From positions 1 through 64,000 of the forward strand of contig NZ_CP035107.1 of NCBI RefSeq assembly GCF_004088395.1: a DNA stretch of 64,000 bases. Direction: 5' to 3'. The translations under genes were made by a program, and so were the position numbers. Under the pieces are notes generated by a model, which saw nothing but the letters and a program-made list of their open reading frames with translations, was not told the origin of the DNA and did no database searches. Positions 36,607 through 45,932 of the stretch are shown here, piece by piece (the stretch's first letter is position 1; every line of letters starts with the position of its first letter). Source of the DNA: Ornithobacterium rhinotracheale (GTDB taxonomy: Bacteria > Bacteroidota > Bacteroidia > Flavobacteriales > Weeksellaceae).

Positions 36607-37092
36607 ATGAAAAAAATACTCAGTGCCCTCATCTTTTTATCATTCATTTGGAGCTATGCCCAAACGAGCGAGGAGTATTTCATCTCATCGGCCAATCTTT
36701 TTTTGCAAAACAGAAATGCCGAGGCGCTGAGCCGTGTGAATGAGGCGTTAAGCAAATTTCCAAACAGCAAAAAGCTCCAAGCCTTAAAACAAAAATTAGA
36801 ACAGCAACAAAAGGAAAATAAAGAGCAGCAGCAAAACGCTGATAAGAATAAAGAGCAAAAAGAAAATCAATCAAAGGATAAAGACAACCCGCGGGGCGAA
36901 AGTGATAAAGCCCAAGGCAATGACCCAAAAGATGAAAACCAGCAGCCCCAAGGAAGTCCGCAAGATTTTTTAGAAAAAGAAAGACAAGCCAATCGCCTGA
37001 AAGCGCTACAAGAGCAGGAGAAAAGGATTAAAAGAAGAATGATGATGGGGCAAAGTAGAGCAAGCGCAGGCAGAAAGGCCAAAGACTGGTAG
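36607..37092 (+). CDS. Secreted Gln/Lys-rich protein of the Bat operon
   Basis: 161 aa: signal peptide (ILSALIFLSFIWSYAQ), one TPR-like helix pair (YFISSANLFLQNRNAEALSR), then a low-complexity charged linker rich in Q, K, D and N, and a basic C-terminus ending GRKAKDW. The KDW ending is common at the end of BatC proteins, so this may have arisen by splitting one batC gene. Function unknown. Confidence 0.65.
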   Translation: MKKILSALIFLSFIWSYAQTSEEYFISSANLFLQNRNAEALSRVNEALSKFPNSKKLQALKQKLEQQQKENKEQQQNADKNKEQKENQSKDKDNPRGESDKAQGNDPKDENQQPQGSPQDFLEKERQANRLKALQEQEKRIKRRMMMGQSRASAGRKAKDW

Positions 37093-37101
37093 AGAATTAT
37101 T

Positions 37102-38850
37102 ATGAGAATAGAAAAATATCTCTTAACGCTATTTGCCTTGCTAGGCTGTTTTGGCTATGGGCAGTATGCATTCACCGTGGTGCCCAGCAAGGAGCGTGTG
37201 CAGGTGGGAGAAGATTTTGAGCTAAATTTTATCGTAACGCTGGGAGATAATGCCGATATGGGAAGCATAAAATACCCTTCGTTCAATGGCTTAAAAATGA
37301 TAGGTCGCCGACAAGGACAACAAATTAACATTATCAACGGAGAAAAAACAATTCAGTATATCGAGACTATTCTTTTGCGAGCCGAGAAAAAAGGTAAAAT
37401 CAAAATAGGTCGTGCTTCGATAAAGATCAATCATCGTCTTTATGAAACCTCTTCCGTGCAAATTATGGTCACCGATGCTCCGCGTGTGGCACAACGAAAT
37501 AATTACGACAATCAATTAGTGTTTTTGGATTTAGATTTATCTCAACACTCCGTTTTCCCCAACGAGCCTATTTATGCTACGCTTAAGCTCTATGCCAAAT
37601 CTTTTGAGGCTCTGCGTAGGCGATCAGATGTAGGAGCTCCTATCTTGGATAACTTTGAAGTAAAGCAAATCCACACCCCAAATAGCGATTACCGAGACAT
37701 TAAGCAGGAGGTGTATAATAACCAAACTTATGTCTCCGAGGTAGTGGGAAAATACATACTCCTCCCGCAAAAAACAGGAAATTTAGACATCAGCCCTTTT
37801 CTAATTCAGGTAGCCATTCCCATTGATTTTTTTGACGAAAAAATTGTGGAATTATACTCTCCAGAAAAAAGCATAGAAGTAAAAAGTTTACCCGCCAATG
37901 CGCCTAAAACCTTTAACGGAGCGGTGGGAAGTTTTGCTTTGAAAACTTATGTGCAAAAAAAGTATTTAAGACAAAATAAAGCCTTTGAAATCGAGGTAGA
38001 GCTTGAGGGCGAAGGAAGTTTTTCTACCATAAATCTTCCAAAACTTAAACTAAACAAAGAACTAGAAGTATACCCACCACGCCGTAGAGAGGCATTTAAG
38101 CCACTTAACGGCACCGAAAAAGGAAAAATAGTGGATAGCTATGTCGTGGTGCCACAATACGGAGGAACTTATGATATTCCATCGGTGGAGTTTACTTATT
38201 TTGATTTAGATAAAAAGAAATATGTTACCTTGCATTCCAATGCAGAGCAGGTGCAGGTAGAGGGAGAACCCAATGAAAATATAAATTTGGAGGATTCTCT
38301 GGCTATGGCAGTGCCTGTGGATAGTATCGCAACATTGGATACGCCACGAGAGACAATGCGAAGCAATTCACCAAGACTTGAGCAATCGTCTCAAAATTCG
38401 TTAGAGGACGCTGCTCACGAAGTAGAAAATAAGGAAGCTGCCAGCTGGTGGCCATGGGCTGTGGGTTTAGGTTCTATAATCTTAATAATACCATTGTTCT
38501 TCTTATTCTTTAGAAAGAAAAAAGAAATAGAGCAAGAAGAGAAACCAATCATCACGGCAAAAGATATTAAAAACGATTGGAACAATGTAACGGCAAATCA
38601 CACGGGTGAGGAGTTTTACCGTGAGACTGAACGCATTTTGCAAGAAATAGTTCAGCTGTATAGTCAAGACCCAAGTACTAAGTCTGAAGACGAAGCGATA
38701 GCCATTTTAAAAATGCATAAAAACGACGATTTTGCTATGGCTTGGCAAGCCCTACATCAAAAAGTGCAAATGGCACAATACGCTGGAATCAACGAAGAAC
38801 ACCAACGCGAAATTGCGGAGGCATGTAGTGATTTAATCAAAAATATATAA
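37102..38850 (+). CDS. batD: BatD, large membrane-anchored Bat protein
   Basis: 582 aa: signal peptide (LLTLFALLGCFGYGQ), three or more beta-sandwich domains (FTVVPSKERVQVGEDFELNF is the BatD/oxygen-tolerance start), one membrane helix (AVGLGSIILIIPLFFLFF) near 460, and a cytoplasmic helical tail (DWNNVTANHTGEEFYRETER). It organises the BatA-E complex in family models. Confidence 0.88.
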   Translation: MRIEKYLLTLFALLGCFGYGQYAFTVVPSKERVQVGEDFELNFIVTLGDNADMGSIKYPSFNGLKMIGRRQGQQINIINGEKTIQYIETILLRAEKKGKIKIGRASIKINHRLYETSSVQIMVTDAPRVAQRNNYDNQLVFLDLDLSQHSVFPNEPIYATLKLYAKSFEALRRRSDVGAPILDNFEVKQIHTPNSDYRDIKQEVYNNQTYVSEVVGKYILLPQKTGNLDISPFLIQVAIPIDFFDEKIVELYSPEKSIEVKSLPANAPKTFNGAVGSFALKTYVQKKYLRQNKAFEIEVELEGEGSFSTINLPKLKLNKELEVYPPRRREAFKPLNGTEKGKIVDSYVVVPQYGGTYDIPSVEFTYFDLDKKKYVTLHSNAEQVQVEGEPNENINLEDSLAMAVPVDSIATLDTPRETMRSNSPRLEQSSQNSLEDAAHEVENKEAASWWPWAVGLGSIILIIPLFFLFFRKKKEIEQEEKPIITAKDIKNDWNNVTANHTGEEFYRETERILQEIVQLYSQDPSTKSEDEAIAILKMHKNDDFAMAWQALHQKVQMAQYAGINEEHQREIAEACSDLIKNI

Positions 38851-38864
38851 AAATCGAATTTTGT

Positions 38865-39071
38865 ATGAAAAAGAAATATGTAGCACTCATTTTTTTAATC
38901 TTCTTTTTAGCCGCATTAATCTTCAATATTGTGTTGTATAATACGCAGTTTGGATTTTTCTCGGCAGAGAATCTTTCTGCCATCATTGGCGGAGGTGCTA
39001 GCATCTGCGGCTTTATTTTGAGTTTAGCGATGTTGAGGTTTTATCAGATTAAAGACAAATTAGATAATTAA
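38865..39071 (+). CDS. Small two-helix membrane protein at the end of the Bat operon
   Basis: 68 aa with two hydrophobic helices (YVALIFLIFFLAALIFNIVL; GGGASICGFILSLAMLRFY). Its TAA uses the first base of the inserted IS982 element; before insertion the codon would have been TAG, so the protein was not changed. The operon terminator now lies beyond the IS. Confidence 0.65.
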   Translation: MKKKYVALIFLIFFLAALIFNIVLYNTQFGFFSAENLSAIIGGGASICGFILSLAMLRFYQIKDKLDN

Positions 39072-40080
39072 CCTGAGTTCGATTAATAAAACATAGCTAA
39101 TTGATTAGTTTTCAGAGATTCATATTTTAATGATGGTTTTTTAGGAAGAAAGTGATAGGCAATAATCCCTGCCACTAAGTTGGTCATAAAATTTCCTATT
39201 GAACGATGTCTGGAGTGCTCAATTTGGCAAATGTTTTTTAGCTCGTCATTCACCGTCTCTATGATGGAGCGTTTTCTAAGCAAAATTTTGTCAGACATAG
39301 TCATAAGAGAGTTTTTCATGTTGTTTCGGATGTTGGTAATCAGTTGAATACCATCCACAAAGAGTAATTGATTCAACTTTTCGGAGATGTAACCTTTGTC
39401 CCCAAACAGTTTACCAAAAATTTGCTTCAAAAAACCTTCATTTTTCAGTGGTTCTCTATCGTCTACATTCGCCTGCGTTACGCAAAAACTCAATATCTCG
39501 CCTTTATCATTAATGACCAAATGGAGTTTAAATCCATGAAACCAACCCATAGTAGATTTCCCCGTTGTAGCTAGGTCTTTGAATACTTTGTTGCGTTTAA
39601 TTCTTTTGTTTCCACATACTCTTATTGGCGTACTATCCACAAAAGAAATCCCTGTGCAACTTCCTAAAGCACAGGTTTTTGCAAACATGGTAAGAGCCAT
39701 GATATTGGATTGCATAAGTTCGGTAAATCGGTTATAAGAGACCGTTTGAGGAAATTCCTGTTGCATATGCTTTTGAACATAGTAAATGTAAAAATGCTTA
39801 AAAGTTCTAAAGCCACTTAGATGAAAAAGAATCATTATGGTGATTACTTCAGCGTTACTCATTTTGGGCTTCTTTTTGGGAGACTTTCCGAGAGTAAAAG
39901 GCTGAGTGAATTTTTCAAAATCATTACAAAAGTCATCAACAATACAAAAAATATCCGTAATTTTGTGGTAATTAATCATGAGAAATAGTTGTTAAATAAT
40001 TGAATTTTAAAAACTTAAAAATACAACTATTTCTCTTTTTATACAACTTATTTCCCTTAAAATATTAATCGAACTCAGGT
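39071..40080 (-). mobile_element. IS982-family element, complete copy 1
   Basis: 1010 bp bounded by inverted repeats ACCTGAGTTCGATTAATA, flanked by AATTA on each side (39066-39070 and 40081-40085), an apparent 5-bp duplication. It has landed between the last Bat-operon gene and its terminator. A copy of the same length is at 45907-46916, and a shortened one at 50271-50832. Confidence 0.9.
39083..39979 (-). CDS. IS982-family transposase
   Basis: 298 aa, intact. DDE triad candidates: Asp in SFVDSTPIRV (~140), Asp in KLFGDKGYIS (~213) and Glu in [14 protein letters not shown] (~258). Nearly identical to the copy at 45919-46815, differing at a few residues (TLGKSP versus LLGKPP near residue 30), so both are recent. 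Confidence 0.92.
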   Translation of the reverse strand: MINYHKITDIFCIVDDFCNDFEKFTQPFTLGKSPKKKPKMSNAEVITIMILFHLSGFRTFKHFYIYYVQKHMQQEFPQTVSYNRFTELMQSNIMALTMFAKTCALGSCTGISFVDSTPIRVCGNKRIKRNKVFKDLATTGKSTMGWFHGFKLHLVINDKGEILSFCVTQANVDDREPLKNEGFLKQIFGKLFGDKGYISEKLNQLLFVDGIQLITNIRNNMKNSLMTMSDKILLRKRSIIETVNDELKNICQIEHSRHRSIGNFMTNLVAGIIAYHFLPKKPSLKYESLKTNQLAMFY

Positions 40081-40102
40081 AATTAGTAAAGAATCAAAAG
40101 GA

Positions 40103-40138
40103 ACTATTCAACAAGCACTTTGTTAAATAGTCTTTTTT
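40103..40138 (+). terminator. Bat-operon terminator, displaced by the IS
   Basis: ACTATTCAACAA / TTGTTAAATAGT stem with one mismatch, followed by TCTTTTTT. It is the first hairpin after the Bat operon if the IS is removed. Confidence 0.6.
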
Positions 40139-40164
40139 GTATCTAAAAAAACAACTTATTCGAT

Positions 40165-40314
40165 GGGTGCGCCCGCCAGTTTATACGCGGGCGTTCGCGT
40201 CAGTCTGCGGGAACGCCTCCGTCAAGTTATGCGAACGCCCCCGTGCGATCACGGGGGCGTTCGCATTTGAACACGGGAGCGTTCGCATCGCAAGATGGGA
40301 ACGCTCCCGTGTGT
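40165..40314. repeat. GC-rich cluster of hairpins built on a GCGTTC word
   Basis: In an AT-rich setting these 150 bases carry six copies of GCGTTC / GAACGC in alternating orientation. Two are perfect hairpins: GCGAACGCCCCCGTG-CGAT-CACGGGGGCGTTCGC (15-bp stem, 40231-40264) and ACACGGGAGCGTTC...GAACGCTCCCGTGT (14-bp stem, 40271-40312). Weaker ones occur at 40172-40192 and 40191-40215. It may be a transcribed structured RNA, a REP-like palindromic repeat or a protein-binding array. Confidence 0.6.
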
Positions 40315-40374
40315 AGAGATGCTTGCTTTTGGCATAAATTTATTGATTAAATTCGTTTTTTTTCGGAACGAATT

Positions 40375-40656
40375 TTAGCGTAAATCTTTCACAATTTTCT
40401 TGAGAATATCGATTTTCTCCCAATGGATTTCGGCAAGGAGGTTCCAAATGCCATCTTCGCTCAATACGGCAGAATACACATCTTTATTCGCAGGATTTTG
40501 CACATCTTTTAAATATTGATTTCCGTAATATTCATCGAGCAGAGCTATGTTTTTTGCAATGCGATCCATAGCTTGATTAAAGTCTTGCAACACTTTTAAA
40601 TCCTCTTCGCAGGCTTCCATGCGTTTTTCGGCTTCCTTAAGCGATATTTCTTTCAT
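40375..40656 (-). CDS. DUF4298-family protein
   Basis: 93 aa, mostly helical: N-terminal coiled-coil-like stretch (EAEKRMEACEEDLKVLQDF), then LLDEYYGNQYLKD and the DUF4298 ending SAVLSEDGIWNLLAEI. Cytoplasmic, small, conserved; function unknown. Separate from the pur genes by 90 bp. Confidence 0.72.
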   Translation of the reverse strand: MKEISLKEAEKRMEACEEDLKVLQDFNQAMDRIAKNIALLDEYYGNQYLKDVQNPANKDVYSAVLSEDGIWNLLAEIHWEKIDILKKIVKDLR

Positions 40657-40746
40657 GGCTTTCTATTTTTAATTAAAGTTTAAAGATAAAAAAATACGCC
40701 CAAAAAGTGAACGTATTTCCTATTTAATTAAACTAATTTTTTTGGA

Positions 40747-41748
40747 TTAAAGCAAAACGATAGGTTGGTTACTTTTTACCACTTTACCAATTTCGTAAGC
40801 CTCTTCGCCTAGTGCTTTTAGGCTTTTAATGATGGGTTTGGCTTGCTCTGGCGACACGGCAAGCACCATACCCACGCCCATATTAAAGGTTCCGAACATT
40901 TCATCTTCTGCGATGTTGGCTCTCTTTTGTAATTCTTGCATCACGGCAGGCACTTTAATGCTTGATTTTTGAATTTCTACGCCTAAACCTTTAGGCAAAA
41001 TTCTCGGTACATTTTCAATTAATCCACCACCTGTGATGTGTGCAATCCCGTTGATGGGGTGCTGTGCAAGCAGTGCGCTGATGGTGGCACCGTAGAGCTT
41101 AGTGGGGGTTAAAAGCGTTTCGTATAGGGGTTTTCCGTTCCATTCTTCGTGAAAATCGGTAAATACTTTTCGTATCAGTGAGAAGCCATTGCTATGGAAG
41201 CCGCTAGAAGGTAGCGCGATTAGGATATCATTTGCCTTGATTTTAGACCCATCGATGATTTCGTCTTTCTCTACCACGCCCACGCAGAATCCTGCTACAT
41301 CATAATCCCCGATTTCGTACATACCCGGCATTTCAGCAGTTTCGCCACCAATGAGGGCGCATTGAGTTTCCTTGCAAGCCTGCACGATTCCGCCCACGAT
41401 TTCTGCTGCCACATCGCTATCTAGTTTTCCGCAGGCTAGGTAGTCTAGGAAGAATAAGGGTTTTGCGCCGTGGCATAAAATATCATTGGCACACATAGCA
41501 AAGCAGTCGATGCCCACGGTGTCATATTTTTTCACATCAAGGGCAATGCGTAGTTTGGTGCCCACGCCATCTGTTCCGCTCACCAAAACGGGGTTTTTGT
41601 AGTGCCCTAGCTCATAAAATGCGCCAAAGGAGCCGATTCCGTTCAGCACATTTGGGGTGTGCGTTTGGGCTACGGCATCTTTGATTTTATGCACCGTTTG
41701 GTAGCCTTCTTCTTTGTTTACGCCAGCGTCTTTGTAAGATGTACTCAT
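40747..41748 (-). CDS. purM: Phosphoribosylformylglycinamidine cyclo-ligase (AIR synthetase)
   Basis: Purine step 5. 333 aa; ATP-binding GSFGAFYELG, SGTDGVGTKLRIA, GGETAEMPGMY and HITGGGLIENVPRILP are the PurM landmarks. Last of three minus-strand pur genes (purF, purC, purM). Confidence 0.94.
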   Translation of the reverse strand: MSTSYKDAGVNKEEGYQTVHKIKDAVAQTHTPNVLNGIGSFGAFYELGHYKNPVLVSGTDGVGTKLRIALDVKKYDTVGIDCFAMCANDILCHGAKPLFFLDYLACGKLDSDVAAEIVGGIVQACKETQCALIGGETAEMPGMYEIGDYDVAGFCVGVVEKDEIIDGSKIKANDILIALPSSGFHSNGFSLIRKVFTDFHEEWNGKPLYETLLTPTKLYGATISALLAQHPINGIAHITGGGLIENVPRILPKGLGVEIQKSSIKVPAVMQELQKRANIAEDEMFGTFNMGVGMVLAVSPEQAKPIIKSLKALGEEAYEIGKVVKSNQPIVLL

Positions 41749-41774
41749 TGTTTTTTCTTATATTATTTAATAAA

Positions 41775-42491
41775 TTATGCAAGGGCTTTTTTAAGTCGGT
41801 CATACACTTCGAGGTAGGCTTCGGTAACTTCGCCGAGGTCTCTGCGGAAGCGGTCTTTGTCTAATTTTTTAAGGGTATCCTTATCCCAAAGGCGACAAGT
41901 ATCGGGGCTAATCTCATCAGCTAAAACGATTTTGCCCTCAGCCGTTTTACCAAATTCAATTTTAAAATCGGCTAAAATCAGGTTGGCTTTTAGGAATAAT
42001 TCTTTCAATAGTTCGTTGATTTTATCCGTCAAGGCATACACCTCATCTAAGTCCTCGCGTGTAGCGGCGCCTAATAAAATTGCGTGATAATCGTTGATAA
42101 GTGGGTCGCCTAATTCGTCTTTTTTGTAGCATAGGTCAAAGATGGTGATGGGGCATTTGCCGCCTTCTTCCAGCCCGAGGCGCTGTGCCATACTTCCAGC
42201 CACATAGTTTCTCACCACGACTTCAATGGGCAGAATCTTCACTTTGGTTACGAGCTGCTCTCTATCATTGAGTGTTTCAATATAATGGGTGGGGATTCCT
42301 TTTTGGGCTAAATATTGGTAAATAAGGGTAGTGATTTTATTATTCATTTCGCCTTTGGATTCCACGGTACCCTTCTTTTGGGCGTTGAAAGCCGTAGCAT
42401 CATCTTTGTAGTGAACAATGACTTGATCTGGATTCTCGGTAGCGTAAATTTGTTTCGCTTTCCCCTCGTATAAGAAATCTTTTTTTTCCAT
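41775..42491 (-). CDS. purC: SAICAR synthetase
   Basis: Purine step 7, 238 aa. Glycine-rich [12 protein letters not shown] at the N-terminus, DDATAFN and the SAICAR signatures [14 protein letters not shown] and [13 protein letters not shown]. Lies 26 bp upstream of purM. Confidence 0.94.
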   Translation of the reverse strand: MEKKDFLYEGKAKQIYATENPDQVIVHYKDDATAFNAQKKGTVESKGEMNNKITTLIYQYLAQKGIPTHYIETLNDREQLVTKVKILPIEVVVRNYVAGSMAQRLGLEEGGKCPITIFDLCYKKDELGDPLINDYHAILLGAATREDLDEVYALTDKINELLKELFLKANLILADFKIEFGKTAEGKIVLADEISPDTCRLWDKDTLKKLDKDRFRRDLGEVTEAYLEVYDRLKKALA

Positions 42492-42536
42492 TTTTTTGAT
42501 TGATTTTTATTGCGTTGGATTTTTTAGTTTTAAATT

Positions 42537-44435
42537 TTAATAAGCTCTTTCTTTGTTTCCTTCATAATAATTGATGAAAGCCTTGTTTGCCACACGGTTT
42601 CCGCCTGGGGTAGGGTAGTTTCCTGTGAAATACCAATCGCCTAAGTTTTTAGGGCAGGCTTTGTGGAGGTTTTCCACGGATTGGTAGATGATTTTCACCT
42701 CTGCATTAATATCTTTGGCGGTGAGGAGCTGAGCGATTTTATCTGAAATCTCTTCATCTGTAAAAGGGGCATAGAATTCTTTTACATAATTGGTAACTTC
42801 CTTGTCTGGCTTGCCAACTTCGGATTTGCATTTTTGGTAAATCTCCTTGATGATATGCTCCGTGCCTCGCTCCTTGTGCAGCGCCTCTGTGGCAACAAAG
42901 GCAATCAGGTTTTCAAGGCGAGCCATATCAATCCCGTAGCAATCTGGGTAGCGAATTTGTGGGGCAGAGGATACGACTATGATGCGCTTAGGGTGCACTC
43001 TGTCCAGTATACGAATGATGCTATTTTTAAGCGTAGTGCCACGCACAATGCTATCATCTATGATTACAAGATTGTCCGAGGGTTTCACCACGCCGTAAGT
43101 TACATCATACACATGCGCCACCATATCATCGCGGGCATTATCCTGCGTGATGAAGGTGCGTAGCTTAGCATCTTTGATAGCGATTTTCTCTGCGCGCAAC
43201 TTGGTAGAGAGGATTTCCTGAATTCGCTTATCAGTGATGTCCTCTTTCTCGCGCATAATCATTTGCGTTTTCTCGCGGTTCAGCTCATCATTGGCCGCCT
43301 CCACAAGCCCAAAATAAGAGGCCTCAGCCGTATTGGGAATGTAGGAAAACACCGTATTATGAATATCGCCCTCTATGGCCTCCATCACCTGCCCGATGAG
43401 CAATCGGCCCAAATCCTTTCTCTCTTGGTAAATTTCGGCATCGCTCCCGCGGGAGAAATAAATACGCTCAAACGAGCAAGACTTTCGTTCCAGCGGTGGG
43501 AGGATTTGCCTAAACTTCACCTCGCCATAATGTTTAATGATGATGGCCTCCCCTGGGTTTAATTCCTTGATATGATTAAAGCCTACATTAAACACCGTTT
43601 GAATCACAGGGCGCTCCGATGCCACGATGGCAATCTCATCGTCTACATAATAATACGCAGGGCGAATCCCCGCGGGGTCTCTAAGCACAAAGGCATCACC
43701 GTGCCCAAAGAGCCCTGCCATTGCATACCCGCCGTCCCAGTTTTTAGCCGAGCGAGCCAAGATTTTAGAAACATTAATTCTATTCTCAATCTCGGCTGAG
43801 GCCTCACGCTTGGAGTAGCCCTCCTTTTTCAGCTCGTAATACAGCTCATTGACTTGCTCATCGAGGAAGTGCCCTATTTTCTCCATCACCGTAACGGTAT
43901 CGGCCTTGGCCTTAGGGTGCTGCCCCAAGTCGATGAGGTTTTGAAACTGCTCATCCACATTCGTTAAGTTAAAGTTGCCAGCCACTAGGAGATTGCGCGT
44001 TTTCCAATTATTTTGCCTCAAAAAAGGGTGCACAGCCTCAATGCTATTCTCGCCATAAGTGCCGTAGCGCACATGCCCTAAAAACACTTCGCCAATGTAG
44101 GGCGCTACCTTTTTAAGCATTTCCATATCGTGAATTGCCTCGGGGTACTGCTCAATGCGGCGTGCGATACTCTCATTCACCTGCGTAAAGACATCTTTAA
44201 TCGGGCTATCACTATTAGACCTCGCGCGGCTAATGTAGCGTTCCCCAGGCTGCATACCCAGCTTAATGCTAGCAAGGCCTGCGCCATCTTGGCCGCGGTT
44301 ATGCTGTTTTTCCAGCATTAGGTACATCTTATCCACGCCGTAGAAGGCGTTTCCATACTTCTCTTTGTAATAGGAAAGGGGTTTTAGAAGGCGTAAAAGT
44401 GCGATACCACACTCGTGCTTGATTGCATCACTCAT
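42537..44435 (-). CDS. purF: Amidophosphoribosyltransferase, long Bacteroidota form
   Basis: First committed purine step. 632 aa, longer than E. coli PurF (~505). Class II glutaminase at the N-terminus (CGIALLRLL, with Cys9 becoming N-terminal after processing; HNRGQDGAGLASI; HVRYGTYGENS). PRTase PRPP loop VIIDDSIVRGTTLKN near 465. An insert of about 100 residues before the PRTase part explains the length. Likely first gene of purF-purC-purM. Confidence 0.9.
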   Translation of the reverse strand: MSDAIKHECGIALLRLLKPLSYYKEKYGNAFYGVDKMYLMLEKQHNRGQDGAGLASIKLGMQPGERYISRARSNSDSPIKDVFTQVNESIARRIEQYPEAIHDMEMLKKVAPYIGEVFLGHVRYGTYGENSIEAVHPFLRQNNWKTRNLLVAGNFNLTNVDEQFQNLIDLGQHPKAKADTVTVMEKIGHFLDEQVNELYYELKKEGYSKREASAEIENRINVSKILARSAKNWDGGYAMAGLFGHGDAFVLRDPAGIRPAYYYVDDEIAIVASERPVIQTVFNVGFNHIKELNPGEAIIIKHYGEVKFRQILPPLERKSCSFERIYFSRGSDAEIYQERKDLGRLLIGQVMEAIEGDIHNTVFSYIPNTAEASYFGLVEAANDELNREKTQMIMREKEDITDKRIQEILSTKLRAEKIAIKDAKLRTFITQDNARDDMVAHVYDVTYGVVKPSDNLVIIDDSIVRGTTLKNSIIRILDRVHPKRIIVVSSAPQIRYPDCYGIDMARLENLIAFVATEALHKERGTEHIIKEIYQKCKSEVGKPDKEVTNYVKEFYAPFTDEEISDKIAQLLTAKDINAEVKIIYQSVENLHKACPKNLGDWYFTGNYPTPGGNRVANKAFINYYEGNKERAY

Positions 44436-44870
44436 TATTTCTGCTTATGGTTTGTGGGTTGAAAATTACCTTATAAACATTAAGACACAAAATTCGTAAA
44501 AAAAAATGATTTAAGCGGAATATATGGTTTAAAAATTTTTTACCCAATGTTTTAAAGCTTTTCAGCTTATGTTTTAGGCATTTCCTGCCGTTATATTGCA
44601 TAAAACCCTTATACCTTTTAGAAAAAACCCTTAAGGGTTTTTGTATTAACCCTTAAGGGTTATTTCCAAAACTACCGCACCGCGCGCTCAAAACCTGCCG
44701 AGAGAAAAGCTAAAACCTGCCGTGTGCAGACCGATGCATTAAGGTATTTTAGGAGAAGGCTGGCGCACGGCCGTGGGAAGCGCTAATTTTAGCATAAAAA
44801 ATTAGGCACGAGTAAAAAAAACACTAACTTTGCTTATCAGATTTTAATAACTATAAAAACACAATATTTT
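44436..44870. other. 435-bp intergenic region with palindromes and a GC-rich patch
   Basis: No gene seen. Two copies of the 14-bp palindrome AACCCTTAAGGGTT lie at about 44628-44641 and 44648-44661, and AAAACCTGCCG occurs twice (about 44688 and 44712) before a GC-rich patch GGCTGGCGCACGGCCGTGGG. TAACTTTG at 44825-44832, with TTA 20 nt upstream, is a plausible kdgK promoter. Confidence 0.4.
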
Positions 44871-45932
44871 ATGCAGAAAAAAGTAGTAACTTTTGGTGAA
44901 GTAATGCTGCGTTTGGCTACCCCAGGGTATCAGCGTTTCATTCAATCTAGTAGCTTGAATGCTACCTTTGGCGGCGGGGAGGCGAATGTAGCGGTGTCGC
45001 TTGCTAATTATGGAATTCCTGTGGATTTTGTAACGCGCTTGCCTAAAAATGATATTGCAGAGTGGTGTATTTCGGATTTGAGAAAATACAAAGTGGGTAC
45101 AGAAAATATCCTCAGAGGGGGCGACCGCGTGGGGATTTATTTCTTGGAGACAGGTGCTGTGGCGCGCCCCTCAAAGGTGGTGTATGACCGTGCTAACTCT
45201 GCCATTGCGGATATTGAGCCTGGTATGATTAATTGGCGTGAGGTGTTCAAAGATGCGCAGTGGTTCCACTGGACAGGCATCACGCCGGCGCTTTCACAAG
45301 GTGCTGCCGATGCGTGCTTGGAGGCCATTAAAGTGGCAAATGAAATGGGCGTTACCGTGTCTTGCGACTTAAACTACCGCAAAAACCTTTGGAAATATGG
45401 TAAAAAAGCCTCTGAAATTATGCCAGCCCTTGTGGAAGGTTGCGACATCATTCTAGGCAACGAGGAAGATGCTGAAAAAGTATTCGGCATTAAGCCCGAA
45501 GGCTTTGAGGTAGAGCATACAGGAGGCGAGGTGAATGCTGCGGAGTTTGAATCCGTGTGCCAGCAATTGATGCAAAAATTCCCACGAGCTAAGAAAATTA
45601 TCATCACCCTTCGTGGCTCAATCAATGCCAATCACAACACTTGGGGCGGGTGCTTGTATTCAGATAAATTGTACCAATCTCGCCGCTATGACATCACCCA
45701 CATTGTAGATAGAGTGGGCGGTGGAGATTCCTTTATGGGCGGGCTAATCTACGGATTGCTCAGCTACCCGCAAGATGACCAAAAGGCGCTAGATTTTGCC
45801 GTGGCAGCCTCTTGCTTAAAGCACACCGTGTATGGCGACTACAACCTAGTAACTGTTGCCGAGGTGGAAAATCTGATGGGTGGCGATGGCTCTGGTCGTG
45901 TTGTAAACCTGAATTCGATTAATAAAACATAG
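44871..45932 (+). CDS. kdgK: 2-dehydro-3-deoxygluconokinase, last residues replaced by IS sequence
   Basis: PfkB-fold kinase phosphorylating KDG in uronate catabolism. N-terminal VTFGEVMLRLATPG, GGGEANVAVSLANYG, the RVGIYFLETGA substrate region, and C-terminal VDRVGGGDSFMGGL with the catalytic Asp. Native sequence ends at about 45906 (GDGSGRVV), close to the family's normal end. The final NLNSINKT is read from the IS982 end, so only a few residues are lost and activity is probably kept. Confidence 0.88.
   Translation: MQKKVVTFGEVMLRLATPGYQRFIQSSSLNATFGGGEANVAVSLANYGIPVDFVTRLPKNDIAEWCISDLRKYKVGTENILRGGDRVGIYFLETGAVARPSKVVYDRANSAIADIEPGMINWREVFKDAQWFHWTGITPALSQGAADACLEAIKVANEMGVTVSCDLNYRKNLWKYGKKASEIMPALVEGCDIILGNEEDAEKVFGIKPEGFEVEHTGGEVNAAEFESVCQQLMQKFPRAKKIIITLRGSINANHNTWGGCLYSDKLYQSRRYDITHIVDRVGGGDSFMGGLIYGLLSYPQDDQKALDFAVAASCLKHTVYGDYNLVTVAEVENLMGGDGSGRVVNLNSINKT

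Noticed and set aside
40165-40314. CRISPR array
   Set aside because: Repeats are inverted hairpins of variable spacing, not direct repeats with unique spacers; no cas genes in the window.
42537-44435. Long purF as a novel fusion
   Set aside because: The ~630-aa length is the usual form in Flavobacteriia, with both expected domains.
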